Of a stretch of 64,000 nt of DNA, positions 53,922 through 62,223 are shown piece after piece. The stretch lies in the NCBI GenBank assembly GCA_937895935.1, contig CALBKX010000015.1, positions 1 through 64,000 on the forward strand. Reading direction: 5' to 3'. Each line of letters opens with the position of its first letter. Within the stretch, counting starts at the first letter, position 1. Source of the stretch: an uncultured Clostridia bacterium. GTDB taxonomy: Bacteria > Bacillota > Clostridia > Christensenellales > UBA1242. The notes beneath the pieces are model-generated. The model made no database searches, was not told the DNA's origin, and saw only the letters and a program-made list of their open reading frames with translations. The translations under genes were made by a program, and so were the position numbers.

Positions 53922-54512
53922 TTAGATTGTATATAATTTTTCAGTAATAAAAAACTTCTTTTGATGACTTAAAGACCTATTACATTCTTTTTCCCAAATG
54001 ATTTTAAAATCATTTGGCATTGTCATTTCGCTAATAAAAATTTTATTATTTTTAGAATTGGTTCTTACCCAGTCGTAAAAATTTCTATAATTAAAATCAA
54101 TATCATAATATTGCTTTTTACTTTCTCGATATGGAATATCACAATATATTAAACAATTATTAAGTTTTAATTCATCATAAGATTTTGCTTCAAAAATACA
54201 ATTCTTAATTTTTAAAAAACTTTCTTTTACTGATAAATAATGCTCTTTTTGATATAATCGCTGACCACCATCTTTAGCATAAGAACCCCACATTCTCCCA
54301 TTATAACTTGGCACAAACATCATATAGCCATAATAATAATCTGGATATTTCCCATCTTTTAATTTAAAAGAATTTTTAACCTCATTATAATGCTCCGCCC
54401 CAAAACTATTAGGTTGCGGCATTTCCCATCCGTCTTGTAAAGCTTTATAAAAGGCAATCAGATATTTATTAATATCGTAAAAATATCTGATTGAAAAATT
54501 AATATTTTCCAT
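53922..54512 (-). CDS. Dam-like (D12 class) adenine methyltransferase, 3' part after frameshift
   Basis: 196 residues from ATG 54512, which overlaps the stop of the 5' part (TAATG). It continues the D12-class order: RYFYDINKYLIAFYKALQDG, AEHYNEV, and motif IV-like LIYCDIPYRESKKQY (usually DPPY). The frame is also open upstream through WRGGNIMENIN, so a -1 shift at GGGG would fuse it to EPFGGG in the preceding ORF. It may be a second polypeptide translated by reinitiation, a frameshift product or a broken gene. D12 enzymes commonly methylate GATC. Confidence 0.7.
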   Translation of the reverse strand: MENINFSIRYFYDINKYLIAFYKALQDGWEMPQPNSFGAEHYNEVKNSFKLKDGKYPDYYYGYMMFVPSYNGRMWGSYAKDGGQRLYQKEHYLSVKESFLKIKNCIFEAKSYDELKLNNCLIYCDIPYRESKKQYYDIDFNYRNFYDWVRTNSKNNKIFISEMTMPNDFKIIWEKECNRSLSHQKKFFITEKLYTI

Positions 54513-54631
54513 TATATTGCCGCCCCTCCAAATGGTTCTACATAAGCTGAATATTTTCCAGTATCCAGCTCTTTTTGTAGAATCGGGCAAATATATTTCG
54601 CCAATTTCTTTTTACCACCTACATAAACCAT
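54512..54631 (-). CDS. Dam-like (D12 class) adenine methyltransferase, 5' part before frameshift
   Basis: 39 residues: MVYVGGKKKLAKYICPILQK then ELDTGKYSAYVEPFGGAAI. GGKxxLA and the SAM-binding EPFGG motif are those of D12-class methyltransferases. The ORF ends at TAA right after that motif, inside TAATG. A -1 shift in GGA GGG GCG would give EPFGGGGNIMENINFSIRYF, the expected continuation. The start also overlaps the stop of the preceding gene (TAATG). Confidence 0.7.
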   Translation of the reverse strand: MVYVGGKKKLAKYICPILQKELDTGKYSAYVEPFGGAAI

Positions 54632-54921
54632 TAAAACACCTCTACATAAACTCTTCTATTAGGTAAATCAATCCATGGTTTAAAATTCTCTTTATAAAAA
54701 TCATACCTTACACTACTTTCAATGTCAAGAATTTCACCATTCTCAGTTTCTTTAATTTCATTAGGGTATAATAAATAAAAACTACAAGGAGTTTCATTTA
54801 ACTTTCCTAAATAACTTTCATAATACTCTTTAATATCCTTTCTTAATAATTTTGGATAAATAAAGCTATGAATATGATATTCAACTTTTTCTTCTCTCTG
54901 AATTTGTAATAGAATTAGCAT
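54631..54921 (-). CDS. Hypothetical protein
   Basis: 96 residues. Beta-rich with aromatic residues (VEYHIHSFIYPKLLRK, CSFYLLYPNEIKETENGEIL, PNRRVYVEVF). Its 5' end overlaps the preceding gene by 41 bases, and no strong RBS precedes ATG 54921. Its stop overlaps the start of the methyltransferase fragment, so it is probably co-translated. No family recognised. Confidence 0.6.
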   Translation of the reverse strand: MLILLQIQREEKVEYHIHSFIYPKLLRKDIKEYYESYLGKLNETPCSFYLLYPNEIKETENGEILDIESSVRYDFYKENFKPWIDLPNRRVYVEVF

Positions 54922-55351
54922 TTTTAAGTTCGTGTTCCTTTCTTCTTTGAATTTTTCTTTGTGTATAATATTCTTTTAGTTTTATTGGACATCTGTTTTT
55001 CCAAATGATTTTTTCTTTTCCCTCTTTTAGTCTCGCATCATCATTAAATAATGTTCGCCACTCTTCTGTCATAAAATACTCAAGCTGAAAAAGAAATTGT
55101 TCTAACTCATATTTTTTTAAAGAATCGGTTTCTGTTTTTAGTGCTTTTCTATATCTATCATAAGCACGTTCAATTACAGTGGGGATGTTTCTATCAAAAA
55201 CTTTGTTGTTTCTAGAAAAAGCTTTAGAATCTTTTAGAATTTTATTCCAAAACTTTACCCCAAAAGGACTATCATAATCATGAATTCTTTGGTTCTCTTT
55301 TACTAAATTTTTAATTACATTTTTCTTTGTTCTCTTAACTCTATTTTCCAT
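54881..55351 (-). CDS. Basic helical hypothetical protein
   Basis: 156 residues, RBS AAAAAAGGAG, first gene after the promoter at 55412-55440. Lys/Arg-rich and helical (VKRTKKNVIKNLVKENQRIH, DRYRKALKTETDSLKKYELE). No enzyme motif. It opens the operon leading to the split methyltransferase and nrdG. DNA or RNA binding is possible from its charge only. Confidence 0.65.
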   Translation of the reverse strand: MENRVKRTKKNVIKNLVKENQRIHDYDSPFGVKFWNKILKDSKAFSRNNKVFDRNIPTVIERAYDRYRKALKTETDSLKKYELEQFLFQLEYFMTEEWRTLFNDDARLKEGKEKIIWKNRCPIKLKEYYTQRKIQRRKEHELKNANSITNSERRKS

Positions 55352-55411
55352 AATTAACTCCTTTTTTAAATTTTATTTACTATTATCCTCCTTTCTTAAT
55401 TTTCTATAATT

Positions 55412-55440
55412 AGTATAGCATAAAAAAGAAGAGAAATCAA
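55412..55440 (-). promoter_or_regulatory. Sigma-A-type promoter inside the nrdD terminator
   Basis: TTGATT (55435-55440), 17-bp spacer, TATACT (55412-55417). The -35 box lies in the loop and 3' arm of the terminator at 55422-55456. Confidence 0.82.
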
Positions 55441-55456
55441 ATAGAGATTTCTCTTC
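55422..55456 (-). terminator. Rho-independent terminator after nrdD
   Basis: On the minus strand GAAGAGAAATC / GATTTCTCTTC with a 7-nt loop is followed by TTTTTTA. It shares bases with the next promoter. Confidence 0.88.
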
Positions 55457-55482
55457 AGGTTTGAATACTGATATTATTCTTG

Positions 55483-57012
55483 TTAATTTAAATGTTTTAC
55501 TCTATTATAAACATCCGCCGCACGTCCTTCTTTTACATTATTTAGAGTTGTTAAATAACCGCAAATACGCCAAGAAGTTCTTACTCTATCTGTCTCGCCA
55601 CATTTAGGACATTGCCATTTAATTTCTCCGCCATTCATAATCTTTTTAAAGTCATAGCCCATAAATAAACAATCCGGATTTTCACATTGAGAAACTTCAC
55701 TATTAACTTCAGCATATAAACAATTATTACCAATATGTTCAATTATTTCTAACATAGCATCAAGATTATTTGATAAATTAGGAACTTCTATATATGAAAT
55801 ACTGCCCCCTTGTGTTTTATCACTAAATTGTGCTTCTGCTGTTAATTTACTAAAAGCATCAATTTTTTGAAAAACTGGTATATGATAACCATTTGTTAAA
55901 TATTTTCTTTGAGTTCCATCACCTACTTGTTCAAAATCTCTTAAACAGGCTTTAGCGAATTTATCAGTCAAGGATTCGGCGGGTGTAGCATATAAAGCAA
56001 TACTTACATTGACTTTATCCCCAAAACTTTTATTCTTATCATTAAGGTAATCTAAAATTTTATGTGCTAATATTCTACCTTTGCCTTCCCAATGATTTCC
56101 TCCTGTAATGTATTTTACACATTCATAAAGTCCCATATACCCAAGAGTGCAAGTATAAAATCCACCATAAACTAATTTTTCAAGATTATCTTCTGGATTT
56201 AAACGTGCCATACCACCATAAACCCAAAGTAAAGGACAAGCTTTTGCTTTTATTTTTGCTACATGATTGATTCTCCAAACCATATCTTGATAAGCAATAT
56301 CTAAATAATGGTCAAGATTTTTAAATAAAATCTCTTCAGAACGCTCTTTGTTGTTTTCCATTGCTATATACGGTAAATTTAAAGATTGAACTCCGCAATT
56401 CCCTCTGCCATATACTTGTAATTTTCCAGTTTCTGGATTAACCCATGGAGAAAGGAGTGCTCTACATCCCATGCTTGGAGTAGCAATCCCTTTCAATTCC
56501 ATGTGTTTTTTAACACTCATATAATCTGGAACAAGTCTTTTTGCTGAACATTCAGCACACATTTTTGTTATTTCGTAGTATTTTCCACCTTTCATAGTAT
56601 CTTCATCAAGAAAATAAAGAATTTTTGGGAAATTAGGATTTACTTTTAAACCACTTTTATCTTTTACGCCAGAAATTCTTTGCTTTAACATTTCTTTAAA
56701 AATTAGAATTAAATCATCTGTATATTCAGGCTCTTCATTCAAATAAACAGAAACAGTTAAAAAAACAGCTTGCCCAACAGAACTACAAAGAGTTGAATTT
56801 TGATAATCAAAACACTGCATTCCTTGCTCGATTTCTTTAGATAATCTTTTATTTACAATTTTTGCTTTAGTCTTTTTAAAATCAAAATTGTGCATCTCAT
56901 TATTAGAAAAATTATCTAACACAAAATAGATTTCATCTTCAACTTCAGCTTCAATTTTTTTTCGGCTAGCATTAACAAATTTGGCAAGATGCAATAAATT
57001 AATAGTGCAACC
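55483..57012 (-). CDS. nrdD: Anaerobic ribonucleotide reductase NrdD, exon 3
   Basis: 509 residues starting GCTINLLHLAKFVNASRKK, which completes YG|G.TI. Substrate-site cysteines are spread in the barrel (FYTCTLGYMGLYECVKYITG). A zinc site (CENPDC, CPKC) precedes the glycyl-radical motif TSWRICGYLTTLNNVKEG. The enzyme reduces ribonucleoside triphosphates without oxygen. Unspliced it would appear to start at TTG 57015. Joined exons give roughly 727 residues, normal for NrdD. Confidence 0.9.
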   Translation of the reverse strand, partial: GCTINLLHLAKFVNASRKKIEAEVEDEIYFVLDNFSNNEMHNFDFKKTKAKIVNKRLSKEIEQGMQCFDYQNSTLCSSVGQAVFLTVSVYLNEEPEYTDDLILIFKEMLKQRISGVKDKSGLKVNPNFPKILYFLDEDTMKGGKYYEITKMCAECSAKRLVPDYMSVKKHMELKGIATPSMGCRALLSPWVNPETGKLQVYGRGNCGVQSLNLPYIAMENNKERSEEILFKNLDHYLDIAYQDMVWRINHVAKIKAKACPLLWVYGGMARLNPEDNLEKLVYGGFYTCTLGYMGLYECVKYITGGNHWEGKGRILAHKILDYLNDKNKSFGDKVNVSIALYATPAESLTDKFAKACLRDFEQVGDGTQRKYLTNGYHIPVFQKIDAFSKLTAEAQFSDKTQGGSISYIEVPNLSNNLDAMLEIIEHIGNNCLYAEVNSEVSQCENPDCLFMGYDFKKIMNGGEIKWQCPKCGETDRVRTSWRICGYLTTLNNVKEGRAADVYNRVKHLN

Positions 57013-58153
57013 CAATAATATAAAGGTTTTTTAATTACCCTTATATTTTAGACTATTTCTTGTAATCTTTTTGGTTGATTACCGATGTGTTTCAAACATT
57101 GCCACCAATGTCCTACAATTAGTCGTTACAATTATTTATTAATTTTATATTATATTTTTCGGGAGTTTCTAAATATCTACGAACTTGAGTTTCAGATTTT
57201 CCCATAAATTTTGATAAAGCTGCGACACTTTTAAATTCATATTTGTCTTTGTAAATAATTTTGTCAAAAATAAATCTTCGTTTTATAACTGGTTTTCTAT
57301 TTAATTCTCTATAGGAATGAAGATTGTTTTCAGATTGTGAAACCCATTCTAAATTAATAGATTTATTGTTAGTAATATCACCGTCTTTATGATTAATAGT
57401 GTTATGTTTTTCATCATGACCTTCGCAAAAGGCAAATCCCACTAATCTTGCAACTTGGTATATTTTAGATTCATTATTTTTACTTAATACTGCTTGTAGT
57501 CTACCACTTATAGGGTTTACACAATATCTTAAAAGAATTTCTTCATTCAAATATTTTGTTTTTATTCTGCCATAATTTGACACTTGATAATTCTCATATC
57601 CTAAAATTTCTTTCCAAATTTCTCCGTCAATTAAATTGTCTTTTAATAAAATTTTATTATTACTTTGCTTTGTTTCAGAATTCCTTTTTTGCCATTCTTT
57701 GTAAGCTTTTTGAAGCACCTTGTCATATTTAAACAATCTGACAAGACTATCATTACTTATTTTTATTTCTTTGGCAATATTTGTAATAGTATTGTTTCTA
57801 CCAAGTTGAGAAATTATGTATTGTTTATATTCATTTAATATTTTTTCATTTTTCGGCGTTAAATGCATTTTAGATTGATTTTGAGGAAAATTCCATTCTT
57901 TAATTTTTTTTCCAACTATTCTTCTATCTATTTCAAGTAGTCGAGCTATATAAGTTTTGGTTCTCCCCTCGTTTGTATATAATTGATAGATAGTATTTCT
58001 TAAAAGTTCGCATTTTTCTTTATTTGTCATCTTGTATTCCACCTTAAATTAATAAATAATCACGAGATTAGCTTTTCCATCCTACCTCGTTAGCTGCGAT
58101 ACGCAACCCCGTTTTGACGGTTAACATCGTTTTGATACGGCAGTTTATTTTAA
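57013..58153 (-). ncRNA. Group I intron 2 in nrdD, 1141 nt, with HNH ORF
   Basis: P1 pairs exon ATACGGT with intron GCCGTAT (7 bp, U-G at the splice site). P10 pairs exon GGTT with intron AACT. The S-type element AAGAAATAGTC lies near the 3' end, and the intron ends in G. It splits the NrdD motif YG|GCTI. Confidence 0.87.
57119..58042 (-). CDS. HNH homing endonuclease with NUMOD4 and HTH domains, intron-encoded
   Basis: 307 residues inside nrdD intron 2. N-terminal HTH-like segments (GRTKTYIARLLEIDRRIVGK, NTITNIAKEIKISNDSLVRL), NUMOD4 (GEIWKEILGYENYQVSNYGR), an HNH core (TINHKDGDITNNKSINLEWV) and a C-terminal NUMOD1-like segment (FKSVAALSKFMGKSETQVRR). It is larger than the tape-measure intron enzyme but of the same family. 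Confidence 0.9.
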   Translation of the reverse strand: MEYKMTNKEKCELLRNTIYQLYTNEGRTKTYIARLLEIDRRIVGKKIKEWNFPQNQSKMHLTPKNEKILNEYKQYIISQLGRNNTITNIAKEIKISNDSLVRLFKYDKVLQKAYKEWQKRNSETKQSNNKILLKDNLIDGEIWKEILGYENYQVSNYGRIKTKYLNEEILLRYCVNPISGRLQAVLSKNNESKIYQVARLVGFAFCEGHDEKHNTINHKDGDITNNKSINLEWVSQSENNLHSYRELNRKPVIKRRFIFDKIIYKDKYEFKSVAALSKFMGKSETQVRRYLETPEKYNIKLINNCND

Positions 58154-58315
58154 ACCGTATGAATTTCCGGTAATATGACTTAAGATTTGAGTTGTAATAG
58201 TGCAAGCAGTTAAAAAACTTTTTGGCTTTTCAATCCATCTGCCACCTAATTCAAAACCATTTTGTAATAACTCATCAAGATTTAATAATCTACAATTTTC
58301 CCATTTATATTCACA
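58154..58315 (-). CDS. nrdD: Anaerobic ribonucleotide reductase NrdD, exon 2 (5' boundary tentative)
   Basis: About 54 codons between two introns. NCRLLNLDELLQNGFELGGR, WIEKPKSFLTACTITTQIL and SHITGNSYG correspond to NrdD NCC.VNLE.MLQNG...EKP.SF.TAC..TQI....N.YG. The 3' end at T58154 is secure from P1. The 5' end at 58315 is my best choice because it follows a G and keeps phase with exon 1 ending at Asn; an alternative joins nearer the NC motif. It would be missed by ORF callers. Confidence 0.75.
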
Positions 58316-58559
58316 CAGTCATTTCTGTGCCGTTCTCTTATGAACTGCTATATATTACTATATAGATTAGACTATATCATCAACTTAAAACAAGTTGTCC
58401 ACTTTTTCGTTTTATTTAAAAAACTACTCATTTCTGATAGTCGTTAGGCTTTTAAAATTTAGCACGGCAAGTTATCTTCTTTAATTGAAATTGTATTAAA
58501 GACTTTCTCCGTTTAAATAGATTTTTCTAATATTCTCACGAACATTAGGCACAGCTTTT
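58316..58559 (-). ncRNA. Group I intron 1 in nrdD, about 244 nt, no ORF (boundaries tentative)
   Basis: R CCTAACGACTATC and S GATATAGTCTAATC form P7, and a P9 hairpin CTATATAGTAATATATAG follows. Candidate P1 is exon CATAAAT with intron GTTCGTG (one mismatch). P10 is not clear, so exact ends are uncertain. A 33-nt segment (58346-58378) matches gyrB intron 1 with one mismatch. Confidence 0.75.
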
Positions 58560-59051
58560 ATTTATGCTTCTAAAAGAATAGGACATATCATGAAAATATA
58601 CTACTCCTCTATCATGAGCTTCTAAAGCATCTTTAGGTAAAGCTTCACGCATAGCTTCTTTACTGGGGATTTCTGCCAAATACGAATTTTTGATATGAGT
58701 TAATTCAGTATCTTTGTTAGCATTTTCTTCTTTTACTTCTTTTGTAGAATAAAGAACTTTTTCAATTTCTGTAGGATTTTTATTAATTCGCTCTTTATTA
58801 ATTTTATAATCAGAATACTGTCTTGCTATATCAGGAGCTTTATCATAGAGAACACTCATAACGATATTTTCTATTTCGCTATTAGATACGGCATCCTTTC
58901 CTTTCATTACTACTTTAGTTGTAATTTCATTAGTTAAAGAATCAATAAAATCAAAATCCGGCAACTTAATTTGATTAGCCGCTTGAATGATTGCTCTTCT
59001 AATTTTATTACTGTCATATGGTATTTCTTTATTATTTTTAATTACTACCAT
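58560..59051 (-). CDS. nrdD: Anaerobic ribonucleotide reductase NrdD, exon 1
   Basis: About 164 residues; the frame itself continues to a stop at 58545, inside the intron. An ATP-cone domain opens the protein (YDSNKIRRAIIQAANQIKLP, VSNSEIENIVMSVLYDKAPD), then the start of the NrdD barrel (DALEAHDRGVVYFHDMSYSF). It has its own promoter (59075-59103) and RBS. The ATP cone regulates overall activity by binding ATP or dATP. Confidence 0.87.
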
Positions 59052-59074
59052 AAGACCACCTCCTTATATTAATA

Positions 59075-59103
59075 ATTATAGCAAAAAATATAAAGAGAGT
59101 CAA
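59075..59103 (-). promoter_or_regulatory. Sigma-A-type promoter for nrdD, inside a terminator
   Basis: TTGACT (59098-59103), 17-bp spacer, TATAAT (59075-59080). The -35 box overlaps the 3' arm of the terminator at 59083-59122. Confidence 0.82.
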
Positions 59104-59122
59104 GAAAACCTCAACTCTCTTT
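59083..59122 (-). terminator. Terminator after the membrane protein gene
   Basis: On the minus strand AAAGAGAGT / ACTCTCTTT with a 13-nt loop, then TATATTTTTT. It begins 6 bases after the preceding stop and overlaps the nrdD promoter. Confidence 0.78.
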
Positions 59123-59127
59123 TTAAT

Positions 59128-59523
59128 TTATCCTTCAATTTTTTCAATAGGTATATTTTCTAATTCTTTCCAAAGTTCTTTAATATAGGAATTGCCGCCA
59201 AGAGCAATGTAAGCTTCATAAAGACCAATTAAATCTTTTTTTGTATTTAAAGAAATTGCTTGTTTAGAACTACATTCATAATAAAGTTCAGTTATTTCGT
59301 GCCGCAAACAGGCAAGTGTTCCTTCTTTATTTGAATCAATTTTCTCATTTATAGATTCTAAAAGTTCCTTAATTTCTTTATTCTCTTCTTTCTGAGCTTC
59401 AGCGGCAATACTTTTAATCATTTCTTTTGGTTTTTTTAATACAAAAGTAATAAAACCAGCAATTGTCATAATAGCACCGCAAACACCACTAATAGATAAT
59501 AAAATTGCTACAAAACTTGTCAT
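59128..59523 (-). CDS. Single-pass membrane protein with coiled coil
   Basis: 131 residues from ATG 59523 (GGGAGGTG five bases upstream; the longer frame to 59538 overlaps that RBS). One transmembrane segment near the N-terminus (ILLSISGVCGAIMTIAGFIT), then a charged coiled coil (AAEAQKEENKEIKELLESIN) and a conserved-looking C-terminus (LRHEITELYYECSSKQAISL). Its size and layout are holin-like or of the phage membrane-coiled-coil type, but it lies in the early region away from lysins, so I leave function open. Confidence 0.7.
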   Translation of the reverse strand: MTSFVAILLSISGVCGAIMTIAGFITFVLKKPKEMIKSIAAEAQKEENKEIKELLESINEKIDSNKEGTLACLRHEITELYYECSSKQAISLNTKKDLIGLYEAYIALGGNSYIKELWKELENIPIEKIEG

Positions 59524-59524
59524 T

Positions 59525-59929
59525 TTAACACCTCCCATTTCTTAGATAATCTAAATGATATTTAGACTTAACTCTATACTCTGGAGTATTAAAAATTTTT
59601 TCAAAAGTAAGAGTATCTAAATCCCAATAAGGTATTCTGATAAGAGGTATATTATTAATCAAAGCAAATTTATTTTTTACTCTATCTCTTTCTTGTGCTC
59701 TAAGAAAACCGCTATAATTTTTATGAAAGTATTTAATATATTCATAGTGTTGCCGCCCATCCACTTCTATGAGCATAAATACCTTATTATTTTTAAAAAT
59801 AGCGACATCATACCTTAGTTGAACATGCTTTTTCCCCACCAGTCCCTCAAACATAACTTCTGTTCTAAAAGGAATACCATTTCTCTTTAAAAGATTAGCT
59901 ACTTTTTGTTCTCCTTTAGAAGTCTTCAT
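59525..59929 (-). CDS. VSR/DUF559-like endonuclease
   Basis: 134 residues. The fold pattern of small PD-(D/E)xK endonucleases related to Vsr/DUF559 is seen: RYDVAI with Asp, LIEVDGRQHYE with the Glu-x-Asp/Gln motif, ERDRVKNKFALINNIPLIRI. In phages these often act as free-standing homing or DNA-processing endonucleases. It overlaps the end of the preceding gene by 14 bases. Confidence 0.75.
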   Translation of the reverse strand: MKTSKGEQKVANLLKRNGIPFRTEVMFEGLVGKKHVQLRYDVAIFKNNKVFMLIEVDGRQHYEYIKYFHKNYSGFLRAQERDRVKNKFALINNIPLIRIPYWDLDTLTFEKIFNTPEYRVKSKYHLDYLRNGRC

Positions 59930-60749
59930 TTAACTCACATCGAGTTTTATTTCTTTGACAATCACAAGGTTTTTCAGGAATATATACTGGATAAGGCATT
60001 GGCATGAAAGCTACTCTTCCGTTTTCTGGATGATAACAAGGAACTTTATTCGGTTCGATATGATAAGTAGCTAAATGATATAGAGTGCCGCATTTATCAA
60101 TAGGAATACCATCTGGATATTTCGTAATAATCCTTCTCATTCCTTCCTCATAAGTTAAGCCTTTTTCCCATTCATAAAAATCACAGTTAAGGGCGGCACT
60201 AAAAGCAGATACATTAATAACATCTTTATCTTTACTACAAGGACACTCTTCACTTTCGATGTCTTCTTTTAGAGTTAATAATCCTAATTGTAAATCATCT
60301 AAACTTTCTTTTTCAATAGTAAAATCAACACCATAATAAATTTCCTTGCCCACTGGAATATCAAATTCTTTTGTTTCTGAATTATAAGTGGCTTTATATA
60401 AAACAAAATAGCAATCAAATTTATAAATGAAATTTACTACTGTTTCACTTTCGTATTTTGCTCCAAAGAATTCACCCTTTTTATCTTTGTTGGCAGTAAT
60501 TTCTTTTGGGAAATAGGAATCCGGATTTTCTACTACTGTTCCAACAAATCCTTCAATTCTAACCAGTTCTAATGGGTCTGCCGGATAGCCTAATACATTT
60601 TGGATAAGAGTTGCTGTTTTAAGGTAATCTGACAAAATTTTACAGATTCCAAAGTGCTTGCACGTAAAACATCTTATCTGAATTTCACTGTTCTTTGGTG
60701 GTGGCGGCACGCAAGGTAATGGAGTTAAAAAAATTTCATTTTTATACAC
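59916..60749 (-). CDS. Cys-rich hypothetical protein
   Basis: 277 residues, GTG start eight bases after GAGGTG. An N-terminal Cys motif (IRCFTCKHFGICKILSDYLK) and C-terminal Cys/His residues (CYHPENG, PCDCQRNKTRCELNEDF) may bind metal. The middle is beta-rich (FIYKFDCYFVLYKATYNSET). It follows the ligase terminator. No family recognised. Confidence 0.65.
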   Translation of the reverse strand: MYKNEIFLTPLPCVPPPPKNSEIQIRCFTCKHFGICKILSDYLKTATLIQNVLGYPADPLELVRIEGFVGTVVENPDSYFPKEITANKDKKGEFFGAKYESETVVNFIYKFDCYFVLYKATYNSETKEFDIPVGKEIYYGVDFTIEKESLDDLQLGLLTLKEDIESEECPCSKDKDVINVSAFSAALNCDFYEWEKGLTYEEGMRRIITKYPDGIPIDKCGTLYHLATYHIEPNKVPCYHPENGRVAFMPMPYPVYIPEKPCDCQRNKTRCELNEDF

Positions 60750-60768
60750 AATAATTTCACCTCTTTAT

Positions 60769-60808
60769 AAAAAAAAATAAGAGAGAACACAAATAGTATT
60801 CTCTCCTT
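60769..60808 (-). terminator. Rho-independent terminator after the ligase gene
   Basis: On the minus strand GGAGAGAA / TTCTCTC with an 11-nt loop, followed by TTATTTTTTTTT. No promoter was found between it and the next gene, so readthrough is probable. Confidence 0.82.
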
Positions 60809-60834
60809 AAAGGTAAAAATTATTATATTAAATT

Positions 60835-61947
60835 TTATAAAAGTTGTTCATAAAGACAATCAGACGCTAGTTTATCTGGTCTCCAGCATTCAATAGACCC
60901 ATGTCTAAAAGTCTTGTGTCCATCATTATTCACATCTTGAAGCTCCATAGCCGTAATTTGTGCAACTTTTCCTTTATATTTCTCTGGATTAGCAACAATA
61001 TCTTTTCTTAAAGAATCTTCAATGCCACTAATATATCCAACACTAACTTCTTTACCATCTTTTAGAACAGCAAATTCTACTGCTCCTGCCCAACCTAAAG
61101 CATAGTATTGTGTAATGGGGATTAATGGGACACCATCCAAATATAAATCATATTGATTCTCGGTATAAATTTGTTCTGTCTTTACGTTTTTCCAATAATT
61201 CCAGTTCTGAATATTCTTCCCTGTATATTCCATTTTTGGTTCTCTATATTTTCCTGTTAAAAACGCATCAATAGAATCTTCCAACTCTTTTTTCAACTTT
61301 AAAGTTTCCCACGCTGGTCTTTTTCCGGGGGTATAATGAGAGGTTTTCTTTGTAATAACAATGCCCTCGCCGCCAATAGCAAGAATTTTGTTATATTCAT
61401 CCCATAATTCTTGTCCTTCAAGATATTTAGCAATGGAAATATAAGGACTATTTATATCAATTCTATTTAAATAATTAACTCTATCTTCAAAACAAGTTTT
61501 TAATAATGAATCGCCGTCCCAAGCTAAAACATCAAAACAATAAAAGCAGAGTTTATTTTCTTCCATCTTTTGTCGTTCAAGACTTTTTTCTTTCAAACAG
61601 TTAAGAATAGAAGTGGTATTCCTGCTACCCTCTTTCTTTGGTAAATAAATTTCTCCTAATAATACTGTTCCGGCAGGAATATTTAATCCTCCAATGATTT
61701 GTGGAATCCATTCAACTTTATCTAAATAAATTCCATCTACTGTTCTTTGGCGGCTACGTAAATGATATGAACCATCATTATCTCTAAGAATCATAGACCA
61801 AACTCCATCCATTTTTCTAGAACCAAGATAAGAACCGCTTAAACATAAATATTTTGCCTTTTCTTTTTTTTCTGCTTTTGTATACTTTTTAGGAAAAGAA
61901 AAATATTTAGCAGCATCCATTTCCCAAAAGTCATAATTATCTATCAT
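60835..61947 (-). CDS. ATP-dependent DNA ligase
   Basis: 370 residues. Adenylation Lys in SRKMDGVWS (motif I KxDG), LLGEIYLPKK (motif III), FYCFDVLAWDGDSLL, GGEGIVITKKTSHY (motif IV) and ETLKLKKELEDSIDAFLTG (motif V). It seals nicks using ATP. The start overlaps the end of the 92-residue gene by 11 bases. RBS AAAGGAG. Confidence 0.88.
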   Translation of the reverse strand: MIDNYDFWEMDAAKYFSFPKKYTKAEKKEKAKYLCLSGSYLGSRKMDGVWSMILRDNDGSYHLRSRQRTVDGIYLDKVEWIPQIIGGLNIPAGTVLLGEIYLPKKEGSRNTTSILNCLKEKSLERQKMEENKLCFYCFDVLAWDGDSLLKTCFEDRVNYLNRIDINSPYISIAKYLEGQELWDEYNKILAIGGEGIVITKKTSHYTPGKRPAWETLKLKKELEDSIDAFLTGKYREPKMEYTGKNIQNWNYWKNVKTEQIYTENQYDLYLDGVPLIPITQYYALGWAGAVEFAVLKDGKEVSVGYISGIEDSLRKDIVANPEKYKGKVAQITAMELQDVNNDGHKTFRHGSIECWRPDKLASDCLYEQLL

Positions 61948-62215
61948 TGATATTCTCCTTTAAGATGTAATATTCTCTGTTTTTTTCTCCAATACAGCAG
62001 TCTTTTGAAATACCTTTTGGTTCGTATTCAAAAGTCCAAGCAATTGTTTCCATTTCACCCGTATTAAAATACTTATCTTTATCAATATAAAAAATCTTTT
62101 TCAATCTTCCAGTATTATAAGGGTCATAAGGAACTGTTTCTAATCTATAAATTCTTCTTTTTTTTGATTCGGTATTAATAAAATTTAAAAATTCTTCTTT
62201 ATTTACTGTTGTCAT
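61937..62215 (-). CDS. Hypothetical protein (92 residues)
   Basis: 92 residues, RBS AAGGAG. Beta-rich: RIYRLETVPYDPYNTGRLKK, then FNTGEMETIAWTFEYEPKG and NREYYILKENI. No motif recognised. It sits between the 5'-nucleotidase and ligase genes and overlaps the ligase start. Confidence 0.65.
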   Translation of the reverse strand: MTTVNKEEFLNFINTESKKRRIYRLETVPYDPYNTGRLKKIFYIDKDKYFNTGEMETIAWTFEYEPKGISKDCCIGEKNREYYILKENINDR

Positions 62216-62223
62216 GATACTCC

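Noticed and set aside
59128..59523. Holin
   Set aside because: It has one transmembrane segment, but it lies among early genes far from the wall hydrolases. The evidence is not enough to name it a holin.
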